From Saccoglossus kowalevskii (lineage: Eukaryota > Hemichordata > Enteropneusta > Harrimaniidae), in assembly GCF_000003605.2 (NCBI RefSeq), contig NW_003107102.1, positions 114,472 to 141,927 of the forward strand: a stretch of DNA of 27,456 bases. The letters are read 5' to 3'. Made by a program: the position numbers and the translations under genes. The first letter of the stretch is position 1. Each line of letters opens with the position of its first letter. Positions 9,401 through 17,232 of the stretch are shown here, piece after piece. The notes beneath the pieces were generated by a model. That model was not told the DNA's origin and did no database searches. It worked only from the letters and a program-made list of their open reading frames with translations.

Positions 9401-11556
9401 ACTTGACAAATAAAATCACTACAGCTGCTGTTGAAAACAAACTATCTGACATCTCATCTGAAAACCCAGAAGAAACTGCTGATAAAATGGATGAATATGA
9501 CTGGACAGATGAGGTGTTAAAAGCATCTAGTGACAACAAAGATAATAGAAATGTTGAACAAGACTGGACAGAAGAAGTTCTAGCAGAGAAAATTCCAGAA
9601 AACTTAGAATCCTTAGATGAATTTTTGGGATCAGCCATAAATAACTCGAAAAATGGTAAATCTGTTTCAGACCAATCACACACAGAAGATAAGAGACTAG
9701 AACCAACCAGACCCAGTAAGCAAATATTCAAACCCAAAACTGGGATTGTCACAAAGTATCAACTTGATTCAGCAGAAGAAAGAACACGTCATATATTGCA
9801 ACGGAATGAGAGAAAAGATTCAAATGAGAAGATGCGGCATGACATAACTAAAATCAAGGTAGATAAAGTCATTGCAGAAACTCAGCTACAAACTTTGAAG
9901 GTAGATAAATCACCCAAAGATGAACAACAATTAAAATCCATGGTTTCCACATACATCAAGTTCATCACCACCAGTAGCCAGTTGCAGTTTTATGAAGAAG
10001 AAATAAATAAAGTAAATGGTAAAGCTTCGCCATGTTCATCTGATAATTTGGAAAACCCTGATTTGAAACAAAATGCAGTTAACAATCCAGCAACAATGAA
10101 ATTGGAAGTACCAAGCATGGGTGATATGTCCATTGAAACATTGACCAACCAAGCAATTGATCAGTCTCTCATCTCATTTGAAAAGATTGAAGAAACTGGT
10201 GATAACATGGACTGGACACATGATGTGTTGCAGGCAGCAAGTGACAGCAGGAAAAAAGAAAAAGACCTGTTAACAATGGAAACAGAAATGGCATGCATGG
10301 ATAATATGTTCTTCAAAACATCGATGTACCAACATTCTGACTTGACAAATAAAATCACTACAGCTGCTGTTGAAAACAAACTATCTGACGTCTCATCTGA
10401 AAATCCAGAAGAAACTGCTGATAAAATGGATGAATATGACTGGACAGATGAGGTGTTAAAAGCATCTAGTGATAGCAAAGATAACAGAAATGTTGAACAA
10501 GACTGGATAGAAGTATTGGCAGAGAAGATGGAAGCGAATTTAGAATCCTCAGATGATTCTTTGGTATTAGCTAAGAAGAGCTCAGATGAATCACACCCAC
10601 AAAATAAGAGTCTAGAACCAACTGAAAGTGATGAATTTGAGTGGGTAACTGAGGTAATGCAAACTGCTCTTGCAACAGCACAGTCAGATCAGATGTTGAT
10701 GTCATTAGAGCCAACTCAAAAATATGACTTCTCAGACGAAAGTTATGATGCAGATGAATCAGCCTCAGATTCTTCAGAAGGGATGATGGAAATATGTATG
10801 TCTAAAGAAATGGATGAACGAGACTGGGTGGATGAGATATTGGATGTTTCCCAGACTGACTATGATTATAGTTGCCCAAATGAAATCTTGGAACCAATTA
10901 CAGAAGAATCAAGTGAATCTGATGGTCCAGGGTCAAATGTTGACAAAAGTATTTGTTCAAAGAAGATGTTGAAAGCCAATACTGATAAAAAAGATGAATT
11001 TGATTGGATTAATGAGGTTCTAAGTTCAACAGTTCTGGCAACAAGGCAGTCAGATGTTGATATAATGAAACATACCATGGATGGAATGCACCAATCTGAA
11101 TACAACGACAGAACCATGAAATCTAGAAGCAAAGAAAACAGTGAGATTGAACTGTGTGATAATCGAGATGAGAGGAGACAAAAACATGTATCCTACGTAA
11201 ATTTTCTTAAAAGAGTCTTGAGTAAATCATCTGGCTCAAGTAATGAGTCAATCTTTCTGTCTGCACCATCATCTCAGGAATTCGTGAATGGTGAAGATGC
11301 TAAAAACCTCACCAGTAAGCTCTCAATCGAGAATGATGAATGGAAGTATGAATTGGCAAGGACTCCATCAGACTGGCAGACATATGCAGAACTATATGAG
11401 TTCATTGAACCATCGGTGCTGAAAACGGCTGGGCCATTATCAGAGACAGACCTTAATGATATATGCGATAAATTAGAAAACAATGAAACACTGGACTGTG
11501 AGAATGTGATATCTTCCAAATTGCTTATCAAGCGTCTAAAAAAGAGTGGTGCATAG
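460..11556 (+). CDS. Large multi-repeat protein, 5'-partial, eight exons in the window
   Basis: I do not recognise this protein. Exons read as 460-561, 674-790, 2456-2563, 2915-3121, 4625-4705, 4950-5045, 5594-5672 and 5910-11556, all with GT-AG borders. Joined, they give one open frame of about 2144 residues ending in TAG at 11554-11556. The first visible exon starts two bases into a codon after a good acceptor, so the true start probably lies left of the window. The small exons carry LFG/WSxxF motifs. The giant exon then holds a coiled coil (about 6040-6480), three A modules, two B modules, about ten acidic-Trp motifs and a short C-terminal region with a basic tail. No signal peptide or membrane segment is visible. 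The composition is hydrophilic and rich in K, S, D, E and N, which suggests a cytoplasmic, largely disordered scaffold; that is inference. Exon borders are inferred from splice sites and motif continuity. The ATG at 5887 lies in the intron and is not the start. Confidence 0.85.
791..2455 (+). other. Intron of 1.66 kb in the large gene
   Basis: It runs from GTAAGA at 791 to the AACAG acceptor ending at 2455. I see no LFG-type exon in it and no recognisable transposon. A 107-codon antisense frame at 1811-2134 has no motif and is not supported. The C-rich run around 2005-2017 is the only low-complexity patch. Confidence 0.6.
2564..2914 (+). other. Intron of 351 bp in the large gene
   Basis: It runs from donor GTGAGT at 2564 to acceptor CACCTAG ending at 2914. 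The content is AT-rich with no further feature. Confidence 0.6.
3291..4490. repeat. 22-bp minisatellite, about 54 copies, inside an intron
   Basis: The unit is close to GTGTTCACCCATTGCATTTG plus AT, 22 bp, repeated without interruption for about 1.2 kb. Variants are frequent: ACTCATTG, ACCCAGTG, GTTTACCC, and a distinct unit with TTTTCGCCCAATC at about 3691, 4021, 4175 and 4374. Those special units are 330, 154 and 199 bp apart, close to whole multiples of 22, so blocks of units have been copied together. The array lies wholly inside the intron 3122-4624. Because 66 bp is three units and a multiple of 3, it makes open frames on both strands (4043-4231 minus, 4056-4280 plus) that are not genes. 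Confidence 0.97.
5046..5593 (+). other. Intron of 548 bp in the large gene
   Basis: It lies between donor GTGTGT at 5046 and acceptor ATTACAG ending at 5593. No repeat or extra exon was seen. The next and last intron (5673-5909, 237 bp) ends in CTACTTGCAG. Confidence 0.6.
6040..6480 (+). other. Coiled-coil segment of the large protein
   Basis: About 140 residues near the start of the giant exon show heptad-like hydrophobic spacing with many E, K and Q. The parts include IAATRSEMQTLKTYVDKN, then SDIQAIKKTVDKNATAIAS, then LQNVVVDLKTEIVSLKTTID. There are few prolines. The internally similar phrases 'LKTYVDKNSDSI', 'IKKTVDKNATAI' and 'LKTTIDKMADD' suggest an older repeat of a roughly 35-50 residue unit. 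It is likely an oligomerisation rod. It is placed between the LFG motifs and the A modules. Confidence 0.7.
6838..8500 (+). repeat. Three A modules of the large protein
   Basis: Three diverged copies begin near 6838, 7561 and 8107. Each has four blocks in the same order. Block 1 is a helix of the type SISKAIANVAISGAQLQ. Block 2 is an [I]D[DN]I-x-x-[KT]P-x-[MI][YF]K motif (about 6977, 7699, 8250). Block 3 is [LI]VPYK[KR] (about 7084, 7816, 8335). Block 4 is a second helix of the type ALRSFAASYVNFITASSQ. Spacers are polar and poorly conserved, and the copies differ widely at the DNA level, so the duplication is old while the motifs are kept. That suggests selection on four separate binding or folding elements. 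A lone block-2 motif (TPNMYK) at about 8629-8661 follows the third copy. Confidence 0.85.
8803..10530 (+). repeat. Tandem pair of B modules (recent in-frame duplication)
   Basis: Copy 1 spans about 8803-9591 and copy 2 about 9733-10530, offset by 918-939 bp, with long stretches nearly identical in DNA. The core from 'GTAGATAAAGTCATTG' (8941 and 9859) runs for about 160 bp with about one difference. Order within a unit: KTGIVT, NERKDSNEKM, helix 1 (VIAETQLQ), helix 2 (STYIKFITTSSQ), DWT motif, MDNMFFK-x-SMY, then two more DWT motifs. Helices 1 and 2 and the MYK motif are relatives of the A-module blocks, but the MYK motif now follows both helices and the VPYK motif is gone. Small in-frame indels distinguish the copies. 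Confidence 0.9.
9259..11370 (+). repeat. Series of about ten acidic-tryptophan motifs
   Basis: A short motif recurs with the pattern [DE]-x-[DE]-W-[TVI]-x-[DE]-[VI]-[LM]. Examples are DYDWTRDVLQ (about 9265), EYDWTDEVLK (9493), EQDWTEEVLA (9555), MDWTHDVLQ (10207), EYDWTDEVLK (10432), EQDWIEVLA (10495, one residue shorter), EFEWVTEVMQ (10633), ERDWVDEILD (10816) and EFDWINEVLS (10996). NDEWKYELA (about 11332) is a weak tenth. The motif sits in acidic, serine-rich disordered sequence, as tandem short linear motifs often do. It resembles in general style the W-acidic motifs that bind kinesin light chains, but the residue after W is not acidic here, so that partner is only a guess. Confidence 0.8.
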
Positions 11557-11794
11557 AAGGTCATGATTGATGTGTCATAAAAATGAATAGAGCTATTGAT
11601 GATTGATTGTACACACTGATTATTTCGATTTATGTTATTTGAGTTTTCATATATGTAATGCTTGTATTTAAATATTATATATGAAATTAAACCTTGATGT
11701 TGAACTTAGTTTTTGGAATATGTTCAAATATTTTGATTATTCCTGCCTACATCCATAATGTGTATATTGAGTTGGGACTTGACCCTGTTTTTCC

Positions 11795-11800
11795 AATAAA
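11795..11800 (+). terminator. Polyadenylation signal AATAAA of the large gene
   Basis: An exact AATAAA lies 240 bp after the stop codon, at the end of a short AT-rich 3' UTR. It is the first canonical hexamer downstream, so the message probably ends about 10-30 bp further on. Confidence 0.6.
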
Positions 11801-11916
11801 GCCATTTAGCTAATATAATTGCACCAGCTGATCTAAAATTCAAAACCTGGCTTTGATCATGAACTCCATCCAGTCCCGCTGACACCAAATATGCACAGCA
11901 TACTTTATAAGAAACA

Positions 11917-11968
11917 TTCACAATTTATTCACTGTACCTCATCTCATGTACAGTGAATGAATTGTGAA
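11917..11968. repeat. Near-perfect 21-bp inverted repeat (hairpin)
   Basis: The left arm is 11917-11937 (TTCACAATTTATTCACTG..) and the right arm 11948-11968, separated by the 10-base loop CTCATCTCAT. Arms match at 20 of 21 positions. It lies about 120 bp past the AATAAA of the large gene, so it could act on 3'-end formation of that gene or be the relic of a foldback element. Confidence 0.85.
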
Positions 11969-12289
11969 ATGAGCACTCTAGAAAACTGGGTAGCAGTGTG
12001 CCAACCTGTACTAGATTTCTTCAATATTCAGATCAACATTCAGAGCAACAACAGTATAGTAGACCCTATTAATTGTGTAAAAATTGAAACCTTAAAAGAT
12101 TACTTGATTTAGATCTTGCAAGTCACATGAGCAACAGGTGTGCAAAAAGGTGGTACATGTTTTTACCTTGAAGATATATATTATTGTGAACTTGAAGTTG
12201 AAGTATTTGGGATAACATGTGTGACAAGTTCACTTTGGTTATTTTTTTTGACCTTTGTTTGACCTTGGCATTTAAGAATTACATGGGAA

Positions 12290-13075
12290 ACGTGTTCCAA
12301 TTTTAAAAGTTATAAGAATATGTATGATCAACAAATCAACTTTGATCTAAATTGAACTCATAGTTGCTGTTGACATAGGAAGTAAGCAAATAACACCGAA
12401 TAAACGGCAAGGTTATTTACCGTCAAATTATAGTAAACATGTACTGCGTGCGTGACTCGAACCGGCGCTCACGTACGGCACCAAATGATGATATCATACG
12501 AAGTTTGATCCAAATCGGCCCTGTCATCTCTGAGAAACAGCTCCGGACATGTAAAAAGGACAATTTAGTGCTTTTACATGAAAATTGGGCGTCAGTCAGC
12601 CATATTGCATCGAATCACAAAAATAATGATGGTGCAGATGTATCTTTGTATACTATCTCTGTACAAAATTTAAACAGAAACGTTCATGGCATTCAAGAGA
12701 AAGTAGCATGGGTACCATGAAAAACAAAATGGCCATCAATCGGCCATATTTGTTTGAATCACGGAAAAAGTATGACGTGCACCTATAACCAAATATGTAT
12801 GATCATCATACCAACTTTGAAACAAATTGGCCCAGTCATCTCTGAGACACTGCTGCAGACACGTTTAGGTATCAGAAATAGCAGTCGGCCATTTTTGCTC
12901 CGATCATAAAGTAACTTGACGCGCATATGTAAGACATTAAGTATTGTCTTCATGTAAAGTTTGAATGAAATCCGTCAATGGGTGTCTGTGATATAGCTTC
13001 GGACGTACTTGCGGACGGAACGAACCCAAATTAATAGTCTCCGTTTTCGGACTTTGTCTGAACGGGGACTAAAAA
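12290..13075. repeat. Interspersed repeat built of about five 155-bp units with a terminal hairpin
   Basis: Related phrases of the form 'ATGATCATCATACCAACTTTGA...CATCTCTGAGA..CTGC.GAC' recur near 12318, 12486, 12645, 12795 and 12945, about 150-168 bp apart. Between them recur 'CGGCCAT..TTG...CGATCA' phrases. The right end has a GACGTACTTGCGGACGGAAC stretch and then a hairpin whose arms are TAGTCTCCGTT (13035-13045) and AACGGGGACTA (13061-13071). The architecture suggests a non-autonomous element with degenerate internal units. From memory, similar GGGGACTA-ended repeats are common in marine invertebrates. No coding capacity is seen. Confidence 0.7.
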
Positions 13076-13083
13076 TATTCACA

Positions 13084-13120
13084 ATATACACTAGTTCATA
13101 TATTATGTACTAGTGTATAT
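13084..13120. repeat. 12-bp perfect inverted repeat
   Basis: ATATACACTAGT at 13084-13095 is matched by ACTAGTGTATAT at 13109-13120 around a 13-base AT-rich loop. It begins just after the GGGGACTA-ended repeat. Confidence 0.7.
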
Positions 13121-14741
13121 GTGTAGCCTGGTGGGTACAAGACGACGCCAGCGAAATTTGAAAGCCAAAATACAAGCAGTTAGTTAGCCAATTCGCTAGC
13201 GAGTTTGCAAATTGGCTACCCCAATACTTCTGAGACTTGCTGTAATAACTGCTTTTAAATTAAACTCCATGATATAGTTAGTGGCTTAACCAATTTAAAA
13301 TGGTCTTCCTTTCCGAAACCCGTAATCAAAAAAACTTGTACATGGCAATTTTCTTGCTATTCCCCTCTTGTCGTTCAATAACGAACAAACATTGTTACGT
13401 TACGTACTGCCAACAGTTCAAAATACGATAATACCCAAATTTAGGCAAACACACACACAGGCTGTGAACACAACAAAAACTGGGGGGGGGGGGGGGTTAG
13501 CTAGTACAGTTTTACGGGAAATAAAAAGGGCTTTTTACAATTTACAGTTTACAGTGAAAATGATTATCTAGTCGTTTTACAGTTTCGAAAATGTAATTTC
13601 CCTGGATTATTTATTCTTTACGACTTTTTTTATTTGCATGTAAATTCTTGTACGTACCGAGAAAAATGAAACATTTTTACAGTGTACGAAAAAAATATTT
13701 GATTGATTACGTTGTACAGACGTAGCCTGTGATTACAGAATTACGGAATTTATTTTTTTCAATTTACGTTGTACGAAAAAAAAATATTGCAATTACGTTG
13801 AACGAAAATAACCCTTGCCCCCCCTTCAAAAAAAAAACTGTCTCACCACAAGTGTAACTCGTGAATTCTACAGTAAACAGGCTAATCATGTCACAAAACA
13901 AATTTTTATTTTAATACTTCACAATAAGGCCAACACAATAGGGCGTATAACACTATGGGTATAATATACTTGTGAAAATCAACTAGGTAACCAAATAATT
14001 CCACAGTAAAGTAAAGAGGTCGCTAGACAACTTATCTGGGTTATCCGAGTTCTTTCACCTAGAATTAAAGAGTTCACTTCACATAGAACGGCGGTTCCTA
14101 CAACATCCAGGCATTCAAATTAAATATCATCTCAAAACTGCATCTTCTTAGCCGAAGAGTGTTCCAGATTAATAGATATCTCACACCCATACAGGAAGTG
14201 ACATCACATGAAAAACGCCCTCTGTGGATAAAGTCCAGTTTCAGTTGTTTTTACCCTTAAACCCAATAAAAACTTTATCCTCAAGTAACCCCAACCTTGA
14301 CTTTTTGTCCAGAAAATATACACAGGTATTTGTATTGTGATCACTCATGGCATGGACATGGCATGACATTTTAAATGTTATGTTTACGTGCCAAGTTCGA
14401 AGGCCATAGCTATTCCCACTGCAGTTTAATACACCACAAACATTATATATAAACTCGGTTGACTTTGGACCTTTGACCCACGCAATGCAGCAAGGTCTTG
14501 TGAGTCGCATAGGGTAGATTTGTGATACACTGGCTATTTTCCCAATATAGTTAGTTGTATTGTGTTGTACGTAAACAAATACTATAAAACAAAGATATTC
14601 TTCTTGGAAATGAGGATTATTCATTACTACTGAACTTCCTAATAATTTGTGGGAAAAAATTATTTATACATGTAGAAGAAAAAAGCAAAATCCTAATTTC
14701 ACACATTTTAAAAATTTTATTCAGGAGATTCAATACACTGA
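13121..14741. other. Spacer with simple repeats and small hairpins
   Basis: No gene is supported. It holds a nested inverted repeat at 13175-13255 (inner arms TAGCCAATT 13185-13193 and AATTGGCTA 13210-13218). It also has a run of 15 G (13482-13496) and repeated 'TTACGTTGTACGAAAAAAA' phrases at about 13655-13810. The 127-codon antisense frame at 14241-14624 has no motif and weak coding character. Confidence 0.5.
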
Positions 14742-14951
14742 ATACTGTGAAATCATTTATTTTCACTGGAATTAATTTTTGCTGAAAAAACTTTTTGGGT
14801 ATTTTGTATGGAATTTATTTTCACTGAATTTTGGTGAGTTGAATGTAAAATATAGGAAAAAATGTTTATTCGCTGGATTTTATTTTCACTGAATCACTCC
14901 TTCAGCGAAAATAGCGAAAATTAATTCCAAGCGAAAAGTATTTTACAGTAT
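14742..14951. mobile_element. Foldback/MITE-like element with ACTGTAAAAT-type ends
   Basis: The left end ATACTGTGAAATCATTTATT and the reverse complement of the right end ATACTGTAAAATACTTTTCG align, and both continue into GGAATTAATTTT. They form imperfect terminal inverted repeats of about 35 bp around a 210-bp element. Inside, 'TTTATTTTCACTG' occurs several times. No open frame is present, so it is non-autonomous. A clear target-site duplication was not seen. The sequence type matches short palindromic elements remembered as common in molluscs and lower deuterostomes. Confidence 0.75.
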
Positions 14952-15070
14952 ATTATTGCAAACAAAAATGGCAAATTAAACTCGCATAATAGGAAGTGGG
15001 GCGAATGCCTAAAAAAGATTGTTTCAGGAAATGAGCAATTTTCTGAGCCATCTCTGTATACTAACTAGTA

Positions 15071-15200
15071 ACTTGTACTTATCACTGTCATTATATATCC
15101 TATGTGTGTATACCACTTGTACTTATCACTGTCATTATATATACTATGTGTGTGTACTACCACTTGTACTTATCATTGTATTGTCATTAGATACTGTAAT
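15071..15200. repeat. Short tandem repeat of 44-47 bp, about 2.7 copies
   Basis: 'ACTTGTACTTATCACTGTCA' begins at 15071 and 15115, with a third diverged copy at 15162. The units continue into TTATATATCCTATGTGTGTA. It explains the small plus-strand frame there. Confidence 0.85.
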
Positions 15201-15334
15201 AGATAGGTAACACAGATATGTAAATATTACTTGATTCCAATAAGTATTAAAAAAACATATTGTGTACATTAGGCAAGGAACAAAAATTCTCTGTTCTCGT
15301 CTCACGTAAATTTTAAAATGAGGCGGCGAGGCGA

Positions 15335-15358
15335 TTTTTTTTTTTTTTTTTTTTTTTT
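15335..15358. repeat. Run of 24 T
   Basis: An uninterrupted poly-T tract follows GGCGGCGAGGCGA. It could be the A-tail of a retroposed copy inserted on the minus strand, but no body of such an element is recognisable beside it. Confidence 0.9.
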
Positions 15359-15755
15359 GAATACTGAGCTAAAATGGGAGAAATTTGAGACAAGTGCGAG
15401 TACGCTTGTACTTTTGGAATGCTTTAGAATAAAAAAAAAACGTCCGAGGCGCATAGTTCAAAATGATGCGCGCGGAAACGAGAAACAGAGACATTTTTTT
15501 TCTCAGCCTTATCCCCTACTCACTGTCATTGGTTTTACTTTCAATTTATGCAAATTGATTAAGTCACGCACAATGGTATAATCACATTGTACGTCGTAAC
15601 TGAATGCAGTCCAAGTCATTCTAAGATTCCAGTGCGTAAGGATTTGTGCTACAGCAACTGGTATTATAGTTAGACTACACACTAGGTTGCACATCTACAC
15701 TGAAGTACGTGAAAAATATCTGTAATCTGCGGGTTATTACGCCACCAATTTGCTC

Positions 15756-15875
15756 TTAAAGTGGGAGCGCACGCACAGGAATTGAGTCCCAAGCGATGGG
15801 TAGACGATTGTTTGTAAACATTGACACGCCATGGCCATCTGACGCATGCACCGGAAACGAGTCCACTCGCTTTAA
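15756..15875. mobile_element. TTAA-flanked MITE, short copy (120 bp)
   Basis: The element runs from TTAA at 15756-15759 to TTAA at 15872-15875. Its inside matches, in reverse complement, the element at 23053-23213. Shared blocks are AGGAATT[GA]AGTCCCAAGC, TTTGTAAACA and ATGGCCATCTGACGCATGC. The ends TTAAAGTGGGAGCG and (reverse complement) TTAAAGCGAGTGG are imperfect inverted repeats. TTAA target duplication is the habit of piggyBac-type transposases, so a piggyBac-driven MITE is a reasonable guess. Family assignment is inference. It is AT-poor compared with its surroundings and explains the small frames at 15682-16005. Confidence 0.7.
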
Positions 15876-17232
15876 CACGCGGCGGCAATATTTGCGCTCC
15901 GGGTCCCTTGCCATTGCACGCCGACTCTTGGATACGTTCCATCAACGCGAAAGCGAGGCTTTGAACGCAGATAGTCAGCAAAATTGAAATGAGCGAATTG
16001 CCCAATTGTACGAGCCTGGCGTCCTCATTTGAATAAAACCATTATTCCGTCTTATCGGACTGACCTTACGACTCGATGATCATACTGCCGGTTAGGTATC
16101 ATTCAGGTGTGTAACTAGTTAAATCAAGTTGAATCAAGTTTGTGCATCAAGGTAATTATTACAAAGAACCCTACCATTTATTTCATCGCTTCTTTGCCGA
16201 ATCTCAGGATGGTTACTGCACGCGTGGTTACAATACAAATAATTGGAATGTAGTGGAAAATACTATTCCGATGTGTGGATATCTTTCTCGCCAAATTGAA
16301 ATAACATTGATATAATTATTAACTCGCAAATTGGTTAACTATGAAGGTTTCGTGTCAAGGTCAAATGTTAATGGGTCGTAGCTTGGAAGGTGTCCCTACT
16401 ACATGATGGTTGGGATCAATTTCACCAAATTAATAAAATATGAAGACGCATTCATTCACTTCAAGTTTTCTTAATGTATTCCTACTTTTCATGTTAAACC
16501 AATAATAGATTTTAGTCTTCGGGGGTAAGTGGTAGCAGCCACAGTTTATATGGAAACGGTACGTGNNNNNNNNNNNNNNNNNNNNNNNNNNNNNNNNNNN
16601 NNNNNNNNNNNNNNNCACGTACATTTTGAACTTTGGACAGGCTGCATGGACTGCGAAATCATGGTTAAATTGTGTTTTGTGTTGACTGGGTGTATATTGA
16701 AATCAAGTACGAGGAAAATGTTGTCACAAACTCGTTGTGTCGGGATACTTTCAGAAAATACAAAAATAACATTTCGTACATCTGTATGTCCCAAAGTATA
16801 AACATGCCGATCGGGGGCCGGTGTCACGTGACTTTATTATTACAAGTATATCTGTGAGAAAGATGTGTAGGGGACCTGTGTAGCAACATTGAAGCTTGAA
16901 CTTTAGTATTACATTTATACGTCTGCTTATATTGACGACTCTGAGTGCAAGGCATTCTGGGTGTATCCAGCAATTCATTTGTGTCATCCGTGTAACACTG
17001 TTCAAACTATTTTAAAAAGCGTCAATACGCAAAATTAAAATATGTTTTATTCATATTTTTATTATTAATATTAATAGTAGTAAGTATCAAATATATTAAT
17101 GTATACAACATAACTTTGTATAGGTTGAAAACTAACTGTGATGTTGACGGTACATTTTGTACCGCGTGCTTCCCAGATTTAAACTGAATCCCCAATATAA
17201 CATCGTGTGCGTTTCTTTTCTTTTAATTGCAG
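15876..17232. other. Region upstream of the first TMEM86 gene
   Basis: This stretch probably contains the promoter and 5' exon of the gene whose coding exon begins at 17233. I could not place that exon. Possible donors are GGGGTAAGT (16522-16530) and GGTTAGGTATC (about 16090), neither of which is supported by a good upstream frame. The rest is AT-rich with the N gap. Confidence 0.35.
16566..16615. other. Assembly gap (50 N)
   Basis: Fifty N separate GGTACGTG on the left from CACGTACA on the right. The frames crossing it are meaningless. Confidence 0.99.

Noticed and set aside
9267-9752. 161-codon antisense open frame, and its duplicate at 10161-10478
   Set aside because: It lies wholly opposite the giant coding exon, repeats because the B module repeats, and has no motif of its own. 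Open antisense frames are expected opposite this codon composition.
12453-12463. TGACTCGAACC, read on the minus strand as GGTTCGAGTCA, resembling a tRNA or SINE B box
   Set aside because: No matching A box, cloverleaf or acceptor stem is visible around it, so neither a tRNA gene nor a tRNA-derived SINE is supported.
12439-12720. 93-codon plus-strand frame
   Set aside because: It falls inside the 155-bp-unit repeat, follows the unit periodicity and has no recognisable motif.
15682-16005. 107-codon antisense frame and 63-codon sense frame near 15.8 kb
   Set aside because: Both overlap the short TTAA-flanked MITE and show no conserved motif or splice context.
17227-17232. TTG at 17227 as an alternative start for TMEM86 copy 1
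   Set aside because: TTGCAG is the splice acceptor. ATG ATG at 17233 follows directly and gives the same length as copy 2.
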